The notes under the pieces are model-generated. The model saw nothing but the letters and a program-made list of their open reading frames with translations, had not been told where the DNA came from and did not search any database. A DNA stretch of 64,000 nucleotides from Hungatella sp. UBA4396 (GTDB taxonomy: Bacteria > Bacillota > Clostridia > Lachnospirales > Lachnospiraceae), in contig DGRE01000039.1 of assembly GCA_002389905.1 (NCBI GenBank), positions 5,065 through 69,064 on the forward strand, in the 5' to 3' direction. This document shows, one piece after another, positions 17,671-26,097 of this stretch. A program made the position numbers and the translations under genes. The first letter of the stretch is position 1. Every line of letters starts with the position of its first letter.

Positions 17671-18965
17671 AGGAACTGCAGCATTTAAAAAAGTTATCTG
17701 CGGTAAAATCAAACACCGGAATCAGATTTTTGTCCCCTGCTGTTTCCCCTGGCTGCCACTGTCCTATGCGCATGGCAGCTTTGACGGCAAAGGATATCCG
17801 GGGACTTTCGTCCCTGCTGGTGGGTATGCCTGAATGCACCACCCATGTGCGGCTCTTCAATCCCAAACCCGAGGGAAACCATGGCGAGCTGCACTGGCTG
17901 TATGTGCTGGATCAGCATGAGGTGGTGTTTGGCTGCCGGGCCGGGGTGATGGATGCCCTCAGGAAAATGGATCAAGCCGGAGCAAAGACCATCCTGCTGA
18001 TTGCTACCTGTATCCCGGAGTTGATCGGAGAGGACATGGAAGGCATTATCCAAGAGGTGCAGCCGGAGCTTTCAGCACCTGTCACCCATGTAATGCTGGG
18101 ACAGTTTAAGAATTTCAGCTATCCTCCCGGTTATTGGAAAACCATGGAGGCGCTGGGTTCGCTGATGAAGACACAGCAAACCAATCCACAGCAAATCAAT
18201 GTATTGGGGCGCAGCCCCAGGGAAAAGCATATTCCCCTGCCGTCCCTGTTTACGGAACTTGAACGCAAGGGGCTGTCCCTTCGTTATCTTGCGCCGGGGG
18301 CCTCCCTTACGGATTTCCAAAACGCACCTGATGCTGCAGTGAATCTGGTAGTTTCCCCCTATACGCAGCCCTTGGCTGTCAGGATGGAGCGGGAATTGGG
18401 CATGCCGTTTATTTCCCTGCATACACTTTTTTCTGTTGAGGCTATTGACAGGGCTTATGGGGAAATTGCAGAGCAGTTCGGTTTTACCTGGAACGGTGAA
18501 TTTGATAAGGAACGGGAAAAAGCTCTTTCCCTGGAAAGAAAAGCGGCCAATGAATTGAATGGACTGCGTTATATTTCTTCTTTAAGAGTTGACATGCCCC
18601 TTGCTCTGGCCGGTTATCTGGCGGGCTTTGGCATGGAGCCGCTGCTTTTGCATATGGATGAATTTTATCCTGAGGACAAGGGACACGCAAAGGCTCTCCT
18701 TGCCCTGGGGCATACTCCCCATATCTGCCGGATGGTGAACCTTCCCGCCGAATATCCCATTCTTGAAAGACTGGCTCCGGACATCTGCTTCGGACATCTG
18801 CCGCCCGGGAACAAGACCATTCCCAATATGGAGAACATGCATCAGTTATATGGAAAAATAGGATACGGGCTTACCACAGAGCTGTTGGAACAGACCATGG
18901 AAGTATTAAACAGAGCCGGAATATCCGGGAAAGGAGGTAACGTTTATGGGTCTGCATCGGTTTAA
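17667..18965 (+). CDS. Nitrogenase component 1-like subunit, NifD-like
   Basis: A 432-residue member of the nitrogenase component 1 (NifD/NifK/BchN/BchB/CfbD) superfamily. It keeps three cluster-type cysteines: C30 or C32 in SPGCHCPMRM, C57 in MPECTTH and C115 in ATCIPELIGED. The position matching the FeMo-cofactor Cys of NifD is S230 (NLVVSPYTQPLA), the catalytic His region reads FKNFSYPPGYW without His, and the C-terminal cofactor His segment is absent. So an [Fe-S] cluster is likely but FeMo-co binding is not. This fits the nitrogenase-like reductases that act on tetrapyrroles or thioethers. Its last 20 bases overlap the nifK-like gene. Substrate unknown; a link to the imported compound is inferred from the operon. 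Confidence 0.9.
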   Translation: MKELQHLKKLSAVKSNTGIRFLSPAVSPGCHCPMRMAALTAKDIRGLSSLLVGMPECTTHVRLFNPKPEGNHGELHWLYVLDQHEVVFGCRAGVMDALRKMDQAGAKTILLIATCIPELIGEDMEGIIQEVQPELSAPVTHVMLGQFKNFSYPPGYWKTMEALGSLMKTQQTNPQQINVLGRSPREKHIPLPSLFTELERKGLSLRYLAPGASLTDFQNAPDAAVNLVVSPYTQPLAVRMERELGMPFISLHTLFSVEAIDRAYGEIAEQFGFTWNGEFDKEREKALSLERKAANELNGLRYISSLRVDMPLALAGYLAGFGMEPLLLHMDEFYPEDKGHAKALLALGHTPHICRMVNLPAEYPILERLAPDICFGHLPPGNKTIPNMENMHQLYGKIGYGLTTELLEQTMEVLNRAGISGKGGNVYGSASV

Positions 18966-20193
18966 GCCGCTTCCTTCGGGACGCATGGGAATTCTGTGGA
19001 CGCTTTCTTCCATTCGGGACGCAGCGGTAGTGGAATTCGGCTGCATGGGACATATGATGTACAGCGGTGTAACGCTGGAGAACACCGGTGTTCGGGGGGC
19101 TTGCAAGCGGTATTCCACCCATATAGATGAAACGGACATTGCCCTGGGCGGTACGGACAAGCTGGCCCATACCATCGCCCATGTGGTGGAGCACGATAAT
19201 CCCCGGGTGATTTTCCTTCTTCCGTCCTCAATTCCCGAGGTAATCGGAACAGATCTCCAGGCGGAAGCGAAAGCGCTGCAGCAGGAGTATCCGGACACTC
19301 TCTTTTTGCCCTTCGGGTACGGCGGTTTTGAAGTAACCCAGCACCGGAGCGTGCAGGAGGCTCTTCTGCGGCTGGTGCAGGCATTGCCTGGGGATAGGGA
19401 CAAAACGTCCCAGCCCACCTTCAATATTATCGGCTCCTGCGCCGACTTGTTCCGGTTCCAGGCCGATGCCAGTGAAATTCTCCGCATCATGGAGGGTGTT
19501 TTCGGCATAGAGCCTCTGTGCATACTGACTTCGGATACATCGGTGCAGGATATTGAGAATATGGGCGGTGCCCATATCAATCTGGTTCTTCGCCGGGAAG
19601 GGGTACCTGCCGCCATACACCTGCAAAACCGGTTCGGTACACCGTATCTGTTGGGACGGCCTTATGGCATTGACGGAACGGTACATTGGATCGAGGAAGC
19701 GGCTGAAATCCTGAATATTTCTATGGACTGTGATTTTATGGACGGCCAGCTCAAGGAAGGGAAAAAACTGCTTTCAGACATGCTGCCTCTGATCAAGCAT
19801 CTCAGACATGAGCATCCTGAGGAAATCCGGCTGTCTATGGGGGGGCATGCCGATGTGGTACGGGGAATTCGCGCTTTTGGCTGCGGAGAACTTGCCTTTC
19901 CCAAAGGCACATGCTGGTGCGACAGTCCTGACATGAACAGCGATGAAATTCCATATTTCACAGAAGATCAGTGGATACAGACAATTCAATCTCAAAAAAA
20001 GGGATTTTTGATGGCCAGCGGTGAGGCGCTGGCATGGGCGGATCGAAACCTGTCGCTGCAAATTACAAATCCTGATATAAAGCGGCGGTTGAACCCTTAT
20101 GTTCCTCCTTTTGTGGGGTTCCGGGGTGTACTTCACTTGATGGACCTGTGGATTAATGCTGGGTTAGAGCAGGAGGATGACGGGGAAGATTAA
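18946..20193 (+). CDS. Nitrogenase component 1-like subunit, NifK-like
   Basis: A 415-residue second component 1-type subunit. It has VVEFGCMGHMMYSG with C33 at the cluster position, C53 in GACKRYSTHIDETDIALGG, and FLLPSSIPEVIGTD, where the third cluster Cys is replaced by S95. The partner subunit offers three Cys, so the shared cluster may be held 3+1, as in the dark protochlorophyllide reductase, rather than as a full P-cluster. The C-terminal half carries extra Cys (FGCGEL, TCWCDSP) not usual for NifK. AAAGGAGGTAACG precedes the ATG, inside the end of the nifD-like gene, so the two subunits should be made in equal amounts and form an alpha2beta2 complex. A strong terminator follows 48 bases after the stop. 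Confidence 0.9.
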   Translation: MGLHRFKPLPSGRMGILWTLSSIRDAAVVEFGCMGHMMYSGVTLENTGVRGACKRYSTHIDETDIALGGTDKLAHTIAHVVEHDNPRVIFLLPSSIPEVIGTDLQAEAKALQQEYPDTLFLPFGYGGFEVTQHRSVQEALLRLVQALPGDRDKTSQPTFNIIGSCADLFRFQADASEILRIMEGVFGIEPLCILTSDTSVQDIENMGGAHINLVLRREGVPAAIHLQNRFGTPYLLGRPYGIDGTVHWIEEAAEILNISMDCDFMDGQLKEGKKLLSDMLPLIKHLRHEHPEEIRLSMGGHADVVRGIRAFGCGELAFPKGTCWCDSPDMNSDEIPYFTEDQWIQTIQSQKKGFLMASGEALAWADRNLSLQITNPDIKRRLNPYVPPFVGFRGVLHLMDLWINAGLEQEDDGED

Positions 20194-20240
20194 GATTTAT
20201 CCAAAATAAAAAGCAACTGAAAAATCGTTTCTGAGAGCGG

Positions 20241-20284
20241 AAACGGGTCTGCCGCACTAAACTCGGTGCGGCAGACCCGTTTTA
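20241..20284. terminator. Strong hairpin terminator of the nitrogenase-like operon
   Basis: A perfect 17-bp stem, 20241-20257 pairing with 20266-20282 (AAACGGGTCTGCCGCAC and its complement) around an 8-base loop, with T-run on the plus side and A-run on the other. It closes the operon and can also end the converging secreted-protein gene. Confidence 0.9.
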
Positions 20285-20296
20285 AAATGTTCAGAA

Positions 20297-20752
20297 TTAA
20301 CGGACACCAAATTTTGTCCCTCGTCTGATAGTACCATTACTATTCCATTCCGTGTAAATATATGGGCCACCGTCAGTGGTTCCATTTTCAGTAAAGTTAT
20401 GAGTCACACCGTTATAAGTATAGGGACCGGTTACCATTTTCAGGGTAGTGGTATCAAAGTAGTAGACATTGCCATTGATTTTCATAATCCCTCCCTGAAG
20501 CTCACCGGTGTCGGCTGTATAATACCAAGTGTTATCCCTTTGAATCCACCCGGTACGCATAAGCTGGTCATTGCCAAAGAAGAACCAATGGTTTTGGTAG
20601 TTGACCCAGTTATTGGTACAGTAATCACCGGATCCCCACTGGTACTTTACCCCTTGAGGTGTGCTCACAAATCCTGCAGCAAATGATGATATAGCACTTC
20701 CTATGGCAAGAGCCATAGATAATGCTGTAACTGCTAAACATCTCTTTTTCAT
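20297..20752 (-). CDS. Secreted choline-binding-repeat (cell-wall-binding) protein
   Basis: A 151-residue exported protein. A typical signal peptide (MKKRCLAVTALSMALAIGS to SSFAA, residues 1-26) is followed by aromatic, Gly/Asn-rich repeats of the CW-binding type: NHWFFFGNDQLMRTGWIQRDNTWYYT, TGELQGGIMKINGNVYYFD and KMVTGPYTYNGVTHNFTENG. Such repeats bind choline or other wall glycans. There is no catalytic domain, so it is a small wall-attached protein of unknown role. AAGGAGGG precedes the start. It is not obviously linked to its neighbours. Confidence 0.85.
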   Translation of the reverse strand: MKKRCLAVTALSMALAIGSAISSFAAGFVSTPQGVKYQWGSGDYCTNNWVNYQNHWFFFGNDQLMRTGWIQRDNTWYYTADTGELQGGIMKINGNVYYFDTTTLKMVTGPYTYNGVTHNFTENGTTDGGPYIYTEWNSNGTIRRGTKFGVR

Positions 20753-20930
20753 GGATATTGCCCTCCTTATAATTCTATATTTAAAACTTGACTAGAGTAT
20801 ATATTTGGAAAAATTTAAAGTCAATGAAGTTTACAAATTTGTAAAAATATGTAAAGAAGTTGTAAAATATTGTAAATAAAAATTTACAAATCTGAGAAGT
20901 CTATAAATTCTTATAGCGAGACAATTTATT

Positions 20931-21272
20931 TTGTCCCTAAGTCTGCCAGCAGGAAGAATTGATGCACAGCGGTATGTGCAGATTACATCAACAAATCCTC
21001 CAAAATTATTTGGGCTATATCCACGCAAAGGAACATTGGAAAAAGGCAGTGATGGTGATGTCTTGATTGTTAATCCATCAACTGAGATAGTTTTTACCCA
21101 TAGCATGTTTCATGAAAATGTTGACGATACCCCTTATGAGGGAATGTATCTCAGAGGATATCCATATATGACCATATCTCGTGGGAAAATTGTTGCAAAA
21201 GAAGGGCATTTTTTAGGAGAGAAGGGGGCGGGAAGTTTTATTAAACGAAATCTGCCTATATTGGAAATTTAA
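20931..21272 (+). pseudogene. Dihydropyrimidinase/D-hydantoinase C-terminal remnant
   Basis: Only the last 110 or so residues of a hydantoinase/dihydropyrimidinase remain: PAGRIDAQRYVQITSTNPPKLFGLYPRKGTLEKGSDGDVLIVNP, then HTPYEGMYLRGYP-like residues and GKIVAKEGHFLGEKGAG. The intact family is about 460 residues, with all metal ligands in the missing part. No credible start or ribosome site exists before it, so it is a truncated, inactive relic. The joint with upstream AT-rich DNA lies near 20930. Confidence 0.8.
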
Positions 21273-21303
21273 GATTATGGATTGAATTTTTAACAGTGCA
21301 AAT

Positions 21304-21379
21304 AAAAAATAATCGCTGCATTTAGAGAATAGGAATATGAAATACATTTCTCTTTTTCTGTTTAGCGATTATTTTTTAT
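21304..21379. terminator. Hairpin terminator with long A/T arms
   Basis: AAAAAATAATCGCT (about 21304-21317) pairs with AGCGATTATTTTTT (about 21364-21377). The loop is long. It probably once served the hydantoinase gene. Confidence 0.6.
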
Positions 21380-21545
21380 GTCCGTCCGCATAAGCGGGCT
21401 CTTGTAGGTGAAGGGTCCCAACACACCCAGGTAGTCTGTCGTAATAAATGCGGAGAAACTTATATCAGAAAATATCCAAATATATCGGAATAATGGAATC
21501 TACCCTGAAATCAAGGGCTTACGATTGACCTTGGTTTTACATTGC

Positions 21546-22535
21546 CTAAGCTATTTTAATAATGGTTCGGCCTATATGAGAACCTTCTTTGAGCTTGTTG
21601 ATGATTTCAGGTAATTGTTCTAAGGTGATTTCATTCATTGGTGCAGATTGAGTAATATTCCATTCCTTAGCCATTTTTTCCCAAAACTCAGGTCTTACTA
21701 ATGGAGAAACATTCACCGAATCAATGCCAAGTAGTTTAACCCCTCTTAAGATAAGCGGTAACACCGTGGTATTGATGTTTATCCCACCGGCATTGCCACA
21801 TAAACTCATACACCCTCCATAAGAGATTTGGGGAATAAGTTTAGAAGCCACATCACCGCCAACAGTATCTAAAACATAGTCGAAATTTTGTTTCGCCAGA
21901 GGTTTTGATCCATCACCCAGTTCATCGACATGAAGTGTTTTCGCTGCCCCAAGTTCCAGGGCAATATGGTGCTGATAATCTTTTCTGATCAGAGCAGTGA
22001 TATTGTTATATCCTGTTTTCTTGAGAATCTGAAGGGCTATGCTCCCTACCCCGCCCGTTGCTCCAGTGACCAGCAGCCGCGGATTGTTCTCAGGCTTCAT
22101 CCCGTTTTTCTCTAATTCAGCAATGGATAAAGAAGCGGTGAATCCAGCAGTCCCAAAAATCATTGCCTCTTTCAGTGATAAATTATGAGGAAGCTTAATA
22201 ACCCAATCTGCTTTCACTCGTGCAACTTCAGAGAAACCACCCGTATGGGTCATTCCCATATCAAATCCTGTCACAATGACTTCATCGCCTTCTTTGAATC
22301 GTTCATCTGCAGAAGAAATCACCGTTCCGCTAAGATCAATCCCCGGAATCATGGGATAGCTGCGAATAACTCCCCCTTTTTTCTGTACAGCTAACATATC
22401 CTTATAATTTACAGACGAATAGTGTACTTTGATCACTACATCCCCTTCAGACAATTGATCCAAGGCCGTCTCTTTGAGAGAAAACTCAATATTATCATTT
22501 TTTTCTTCTACTACAATTGCTTTGAAATTCTCCAT
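21546..22535 (-). CDS. YhdH/YhfP-family quinone oxidoreductase (acrylyl-CoA reductase-like)
   Basis: A 329-residue medium-chain dehydrogenase/reductase. It has VHYSSVNYKDMLAVQ and PMIPGIDLSGTV (catalytic domain), LLVTGATGGVGSIALQILKK (NADPH-binding Rossmann motif, near 152-171) and the closing EGSHIGRTIIKI of the YhdH group. These zinc-free enzymes reduce activated double bonds such as acrylyl-CoA or quinones with NADPH. A GGAGGGAT motif precedes the start. It appears to be a single gene; its role in the cell is not indicated by the neighbours. Confidence 0.88.
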   Translation of the reverse strand: MENFKAIVVEEKNDNIEFSLKETALDQLSEGDVVIKVHYSSVNYKDMLAVQKKGGVIRSYPMIPGIDLSGTVISSADERFKEGDEVIVTGFDMGMTHTGGFSEVARVKADWVIKLPHNLSLKEAMIFGTAGFTASLSIAELEKNGMKPENNPRLLVTGATGGVGSIALQILKKTGYNNITALIRKDYQHHIALELGAAKTLHVDELGDGSKPLAKQNFDYVLDTVGGDVASKLIPQISYGGCMSLCGNAGGININTTVLPLILRGVKLLGIDSVNVSPLVRPEFWEKMAKEWNITQSAPMNEITLEQLPEIINKLKEGSHIGRTIIKIA

Positions 22536-22708
22536 TTTTCATCCCTCCTTTGCTGATAGAATATCACAAAAATGAGGAAGTTAAAAGCGGCTTTGACCTG
22601 GATTTAGAATGTGATGGATATTTTGAAGGAAACCATTAAACAAACAGAGACGGTTCTGTAAAGATTCACACAAGGCTAAAATCTTACTTGCAAAATCAGA
22701 AGTTTCCG

Positions 22709-23317
22709 CTATAAAACGGGGAAATCAAAATAGGTATTGGGGTATGGTTCGTTTCTTAATACATAGTGCCACCATTCGAATTTATATGGCTCAAACCCAC
22801 TGCTTTCCATGATGGAACGCAAACGTTTGCGGTTTTGAACTTCCATTTTTGCAATCCCTTTTGCCTCATGGTGTGAATGCTCATCCATAAAATCGAAGCG
22901 GCCTCCCATGGAAATAAGCGCACCCGTATGTATGTGGTAAAGTGTAAGATCAATGGTACTTCCGCGGCTATGACTTGATTGCGGCGCCAAATATCCCCTT
23001 GTAACCATCTCGGTTCGTTGGATATTTGGATAGTATCTTTCTTTTGTAAGGTTGTCCTCCGGTTGCCTGGCCCAACGCAGGAGGCAATCTACCGCACGTT
23101 TGGGCCGATACCCATCCCATAACAGCAATCCGTACCCAAGAGCCGCCGCCCGGCGTTGCGCCTCCTGCAGCGCAAGGGCGGCGGCATGTGTTCCCACTAT
23201 ACGATTGACCTCATATCCGTCTACTGGTTTCCCGGTGAAATTGTCCCATGTGGCATATTTGGCGTTCCAGCGGACACCACGCAAAATTTCATCTAAGAAA
23301 ACAAATCCCTTTTCCAT
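22709..23317 (-). CDS. vanX: D-Ala-D-Ala dipeptidase VanX
   Basis: A 202-residue zinc D,D-dipeptidase that destroys D-Ala-D-Ala so that only D-Ala-D-Lac precursors are made. With the start at 23317 the numbering matches VanX exactly: R71 (DGYRPKR), zinc ligands H116 and D123 (SHSRGSTIDLTL), catalytic E181 and zinc ligand H184 (FEWWHY). TAAAGGAGTGATAAAC precedes that ATG; a GTG nine bases upstream is less likely. It is the last gene of the van operon, five bases after the ligase stop. All catalytic residues are intact, unlike the damaged ligase next to it. Confidence 0.95.
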   Translation of the reverse strand: MEKGFVFLDEILRGVRWNAKYATWDNFTGKPVDGYEVNRIVGTHAAALALQEAQRRAAALGYGLLLWDGYRPKRAVDCLLRWARQPEDNLTKERYYPNIQRTEMVTRGYLAPQSSHSRGSTIDLTLYHIHTGALISMGGRFDFMDEHSHHEAKGIAKMEVQNRKRLRSIMESSGFEPYKFEWWHYVLRNEPYPNTYFDFPVL

Positions 23318-23322
23318 GTTTA

Positions 23323-24297
23323 TCACTCCTTTAAGGCTAATGCAATCAGGCGGTCAATCAGTTCGGGAAGTGCTATACCCGCAGCGGCCATCATACGGGG
23401 ATAACGGCTGTATGATGTGAATCCAGGCAGGGTATTGACTTCGTTAAGCACAATGCGGCCGTTATCCTGTAAAAACATATCAACACGGGAAAGACCTTTA
23501 CAGCCCAGCGTCTTATATATTTTCTTTGCCGTTTCCTGTATTCGTTTTCGCTTCTTTTCCGGCAGATCGGCGGGAACAGTGATGACTGCATTTTCAGAAC
23601 CTTTTTCCGGCTCGGATTCCTGATGAATGCGAAAGATACCGTTCCGCAGCCTGATTTGATCCACCTCGCCAACAATCAGCTCGGAACCATTTCCCAATAC
23701 GGCACAACCGACCTCACAGCCCCCAATTGCCTGCTCAATTAAGACTTTGCTGTCATACTGCCTTGCCGATTCAATCGCGGCATCCAATTCGTCTGCGCCA
23801 CCCACTCTTTTCACACCAAAGGATGAACCTGATCTCGCCGGTTTAACAAAAACAGGATAAGTAAATGCCTCTGCTGCCCACTTGTGGTTCTCATTGATAA
23901 TCTCAAATTCGGGAGTAGCTATGCCTGCGTTTTTTGAAACCATATATGTCAGTGATTTATCCATACAAATCGCGGAGCTTTGAATATCGCAGCCCACATA
24001 GGGGATGCCGGACAATTCAAGCAGACCTTGTATTGATCCATCTTCCCCCGACTTTCCGTGTAAAATCGGAAATACCACGTCAACAGGGCGGATTTCATAT
24101 TCAAAGTTCTTCATCACAAGCAGTCCGTGTATGTTCCTGTCCGGGAGAAGTGAGGCCAGGCTGCAATCACCTTTTTCCCATTCCGTACTCGGTTTTTCGC
24201 TGTCAATGTTGGTAGCGATTTCTATTGCGGATTTTATGGACACATCATGCTCCTCTGAGCAACCGCCAAACAGAATTGCAACCTTTAATCTATTCAT
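23323..24297 (-). CDS. vanA-like: D-Ala-D-Lac ligase, VanA/VanM-like, with internal 19-residue deletion
   Basis: An ATP-grasp ligase of 324 residues that should make D-Ala-D-Lac for vancomycin-resistant cell-wall precursors. It closely follows VanA: MNRLKVAILFGGCSEEHDVS at the N-terminus, HGKSGEDGSIQGL, FVKPARSGSSFGV, the lactate-specific omega loop with FRIHQE, and NEVNTLPGFTSYSRYPRMM at the C-terminus. VanA, VanM and relatives are about 343 residues. Here the segment after NIDSEK (residues 31-36) is missing 19 residues, corresponding to the strand-turn-strand YEPLYIGITKS...EK of VanA, and goes straight to PSTEWE. The frame is kept. The loss falls in the N-terminal fold, so activity is doubtful. 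AAAGGAG precedes the ATG at 24297, inside the end of vanH. Confidence 0.9.
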   Translation of the reverse strand: MNRLKVAILFGGCSEEHDVSIKSAIEIATNIDSEKPSTEWEKGDCSLASLLPDRNIHGLLVMKNFEYEIRPVDVVFPILHGKSGEDGSIQGLLELSGIPYVGCDIQSSAICMDKSLTYMVSKNAGIATPEFEIINENHKWAAEAFTYPVFVKPARSGSSFGVKRVGGADELDAAIESARQYDSKVLIEQAIGGCEVGCAVLGNGSELIVGEVDQIRLRNGIFRIHQESEPEKGSENAVITVPADLPEKKRKRIQETAKKIYKTLGCKGLSRVDMFLQDNGRIVLNEVNTLPGFTSYSRYPRMMAAAGIALPELIDRLIALALKE

Positions 24298-25258
24298 GCG
24301 CCAAGCTCCTTTCAAAATTCAAACAGTTTTCGATTGTTTTCAGGGTGGTATCATGCAGCACCCGTTCAGTATAGTAAGCTGTATGCGGAGTGATTATCAC
24401 ATTCGGCATGCTTTGAAGTTTCAGCAGGAATTGATTATCCATTGGTTTCCCAGTGCAATCAAAGTAGAAAAGTCCTTCCTCTCCCTCCAATACATCCAAT
24501 GCGGCCCCGCCCAGTTTTCCATTTTCCAATGCTTTAATAAGCGCATCAGTATCGATAAGTGCGCCCCGCCCTGTATTGATAATAAACGCTCCTTGCTTCA
24601 TTTCCTTTATTTGTTCATAGCCGATGATATGGTGTGTATCTGAATCCAGCGGCACATGAAGCGTAACGATATCGCTGTTTTGCAGCAACTCCTTAAGCGG
24701 GACATAATCTGCCGCTATTTTCTGGCCGCGGTCATAAGCCAACACATGACACCCAAAACCCTGCAGCCGCTCAATAACCGCTTTGCCTATTCGTCCGGTT
24801 CCCAGCACGCCGACGGTCATGTCCCGCAGTTCTTTTCCGCGGGTGCTGTCCAGCCTGAAATCATATTTTTCCACTGAACGTACAATGGATTTCGCATTGC
24901 GTATGGCCATCAACATCAGCATCAGGGTATAATCGGCAACACTGTCAGGCGAATACTCCACATTGCCGACCGTGATGCCCATTCTCTCAGCGGCTTTTGT
25001 ATCTATATGATTGCAGCCGATGCTCCGGGTAGAAATATACTTCACTCCGGCATTTTTCAACGCAATAATAGTGGATTCAGAAACCTCAGACTTGTGTCCC
25101 ACGCTGATACATTGATTGGCGGGGACTGACTTTGCAGTGGTTTCTGATAGGTTGCCGCTTATAATAGCAGGTATGATGCCAAAGCGGGGTGACAGCCTGC
25201 GGAACACATCCGCCTCATCATGTTCACAGCCATAAATGGTAATGCCAATGTTGTTCAT
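24290..25258 (-). CDS. vanH: D-lactate dehydrogenase VanH
   Basis: A 322-residue D-specific 2-hydroxyacid dehydrogenase, the exact usual length of VanH. It reduces pyruvate to D-lactate for the ligase. NAD-binding GVLGTGRIGKAVIERL is near residue 150, the catalytic Arg in NTGRGALIDTDAL, Glu in LDVLEGEEG and His in ITPHTAYYTE. Its N-terminus MNNIGITIYGCEHDEA is typical of VanH. The start overlaps the vanW stop (ATGA) and its end overlaps the ligase start by eight bases, so the operon is tightly coupled. Confidence 0.95.
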   Translation of the reverse strand: MNNIGITIYGCEHDEADVFRRLSPRFGIIPAIISGNLSETTAKSVPANQCISVGHKSEVSESTIIALKNAGVKYISTRSIGCNHIDTKAAERMGITVGNVEYSPDSVADYTLMLMLMAIRNAKSIVRSVEKYDFRLDSTRGKELRDMTVGVLGTGRIGKAVIERLQGFGCHVLAYDRGQKIAADYVPLKELLQNSDIVTLHVPLDSDTHHIIGYEQIKEMKQGAFIINTGRGALIDTDALIKALENGKLGGAALDVLEGEEGLFYFDCTGKPMDNQFLLKLQSMPNVIITPHTAYYTERVLHDTTLKTIENCLNFERSLAHE

Positions 25259-26085
25259 AACTTTTTTTCCTCCTTAATTTCTACGTTTTCCGGCAGAGGA
25301 TAGCAGATTTTACATTTGTTGGTGTAAAGCGGTTTTTGCCCTGTTATTTCGCTGGTATCCGCGTCTATTTCTGATCTCTCAACCTTTACATATTCATAAA
25401 TCCCGCCGCTTTCCCGGAAATACTCGGTGCTGCCGTTTGTGACTTTGTACCGCACTGGGGGCCTCTTATCCACGAACACCGTTCCTATGATGTTTTCATC
25501 ATCGAATCCCACGGAAATTTGATATGTGCAATCGGTATTGTTTTGTGCCTTTAAGTCAATCCAGCCCTCGGAAATTGTTGCGTCCCCCCCTTTAATCTCG
25601 TCGCTGTTCGGTTCGGGAAACTCCTTGACCTTGTGGCCGCTCCGCTCGATGACCGTCAGCGGTGTGTGCAGGAACATCCAAAACAGCAGATTACTCATCT
25701 GACACATGCCGCCGCCCTGCGCAGTAGTGAGCTTGCCATTTGTCACTGTAAGGCCGTTTTTATAGGGAACATGCTTATCCGCATAGCGTACAAGCCTCCA
25801 AAAGGAAAATGTTTCGCCCGGCCTTATCAAAAGTCCGTTCAGTGTCTTTGCCGCCAGCTTTAAGTTAAACACCTTGTTTTCCTGATACACCATATCAAAG
25901 CCGGTATTGCGGTTATATAACGCGCAACCCGTTTCAAATAGCTTATAAGGAAGCTGCTTCCTGTCAATGGTTTTTGCGTAGCGGTGCCCATCAAAGCGCA
26001 TCCCGGCATAAAAAAATATCTTCCGCTGCATTATCCTGACCGGAAGCAGGAAAGGGAATAACTGCGTTACTCTTTTTCTGTTCAT
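25255..26085 (-). CDS. vanW: VanW-like accessory protein of the glycopeptide cluster
   Basis: A 276-residue protein of the VanW/YoaR family. It includes the core LAAKTLNGLLIRPGETFSFWRLVRYADK, the TTAQGGGMCQMSNLLFWMFLHTPL segment with the conserved Gly-Gly-Gly-x-Cys-Gln, and HGHKVKEFP-like residues near 150. VanW occurs in vanB- and vanM-type clusters; its biochemical role is not established, but the domain resembles L,D-transpeptidase-associated wall proteins. It lies between vanY and vanH with a 12-base gap and a 4-base overlap. Confidence 0.92.
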   Translation of the reverse strand: MNRKRVTQLFPFLLPVRIMQRKIFFYAGMRFDGHRYAKTIDRKQLPYKLFETGCALYNRNTGFDMVYQENKVFNLKLAAKTLNGLLIRPGETFSFWRLVRYADKHVPYKNGLTVTNGKLTTAQGGGMCQMSNLLFWMFLHTPLTVIERSGHKVKEFPEPNSDEIKGGDATISEGWIDLKAQNNTDCTYQISVGFDDENIIGTVFVDKRPPVRYKVTNGSTEYFRESGGIYEYVKVERSEIDADTSEITGQKPLYTNKCKICYPLPENVEIKEEKKL

Positions 26086-26097
26086 ATCAATTTCCCC

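Noticed and set aside
16915..20193. True nitrogen fixation.
   Set aside because: NifD-like and NifK-like proteins lack the FeMo-co Cys and His ligands, and no nifB, nifE or nifN is present. The NifH-like protein alone does not imply it.
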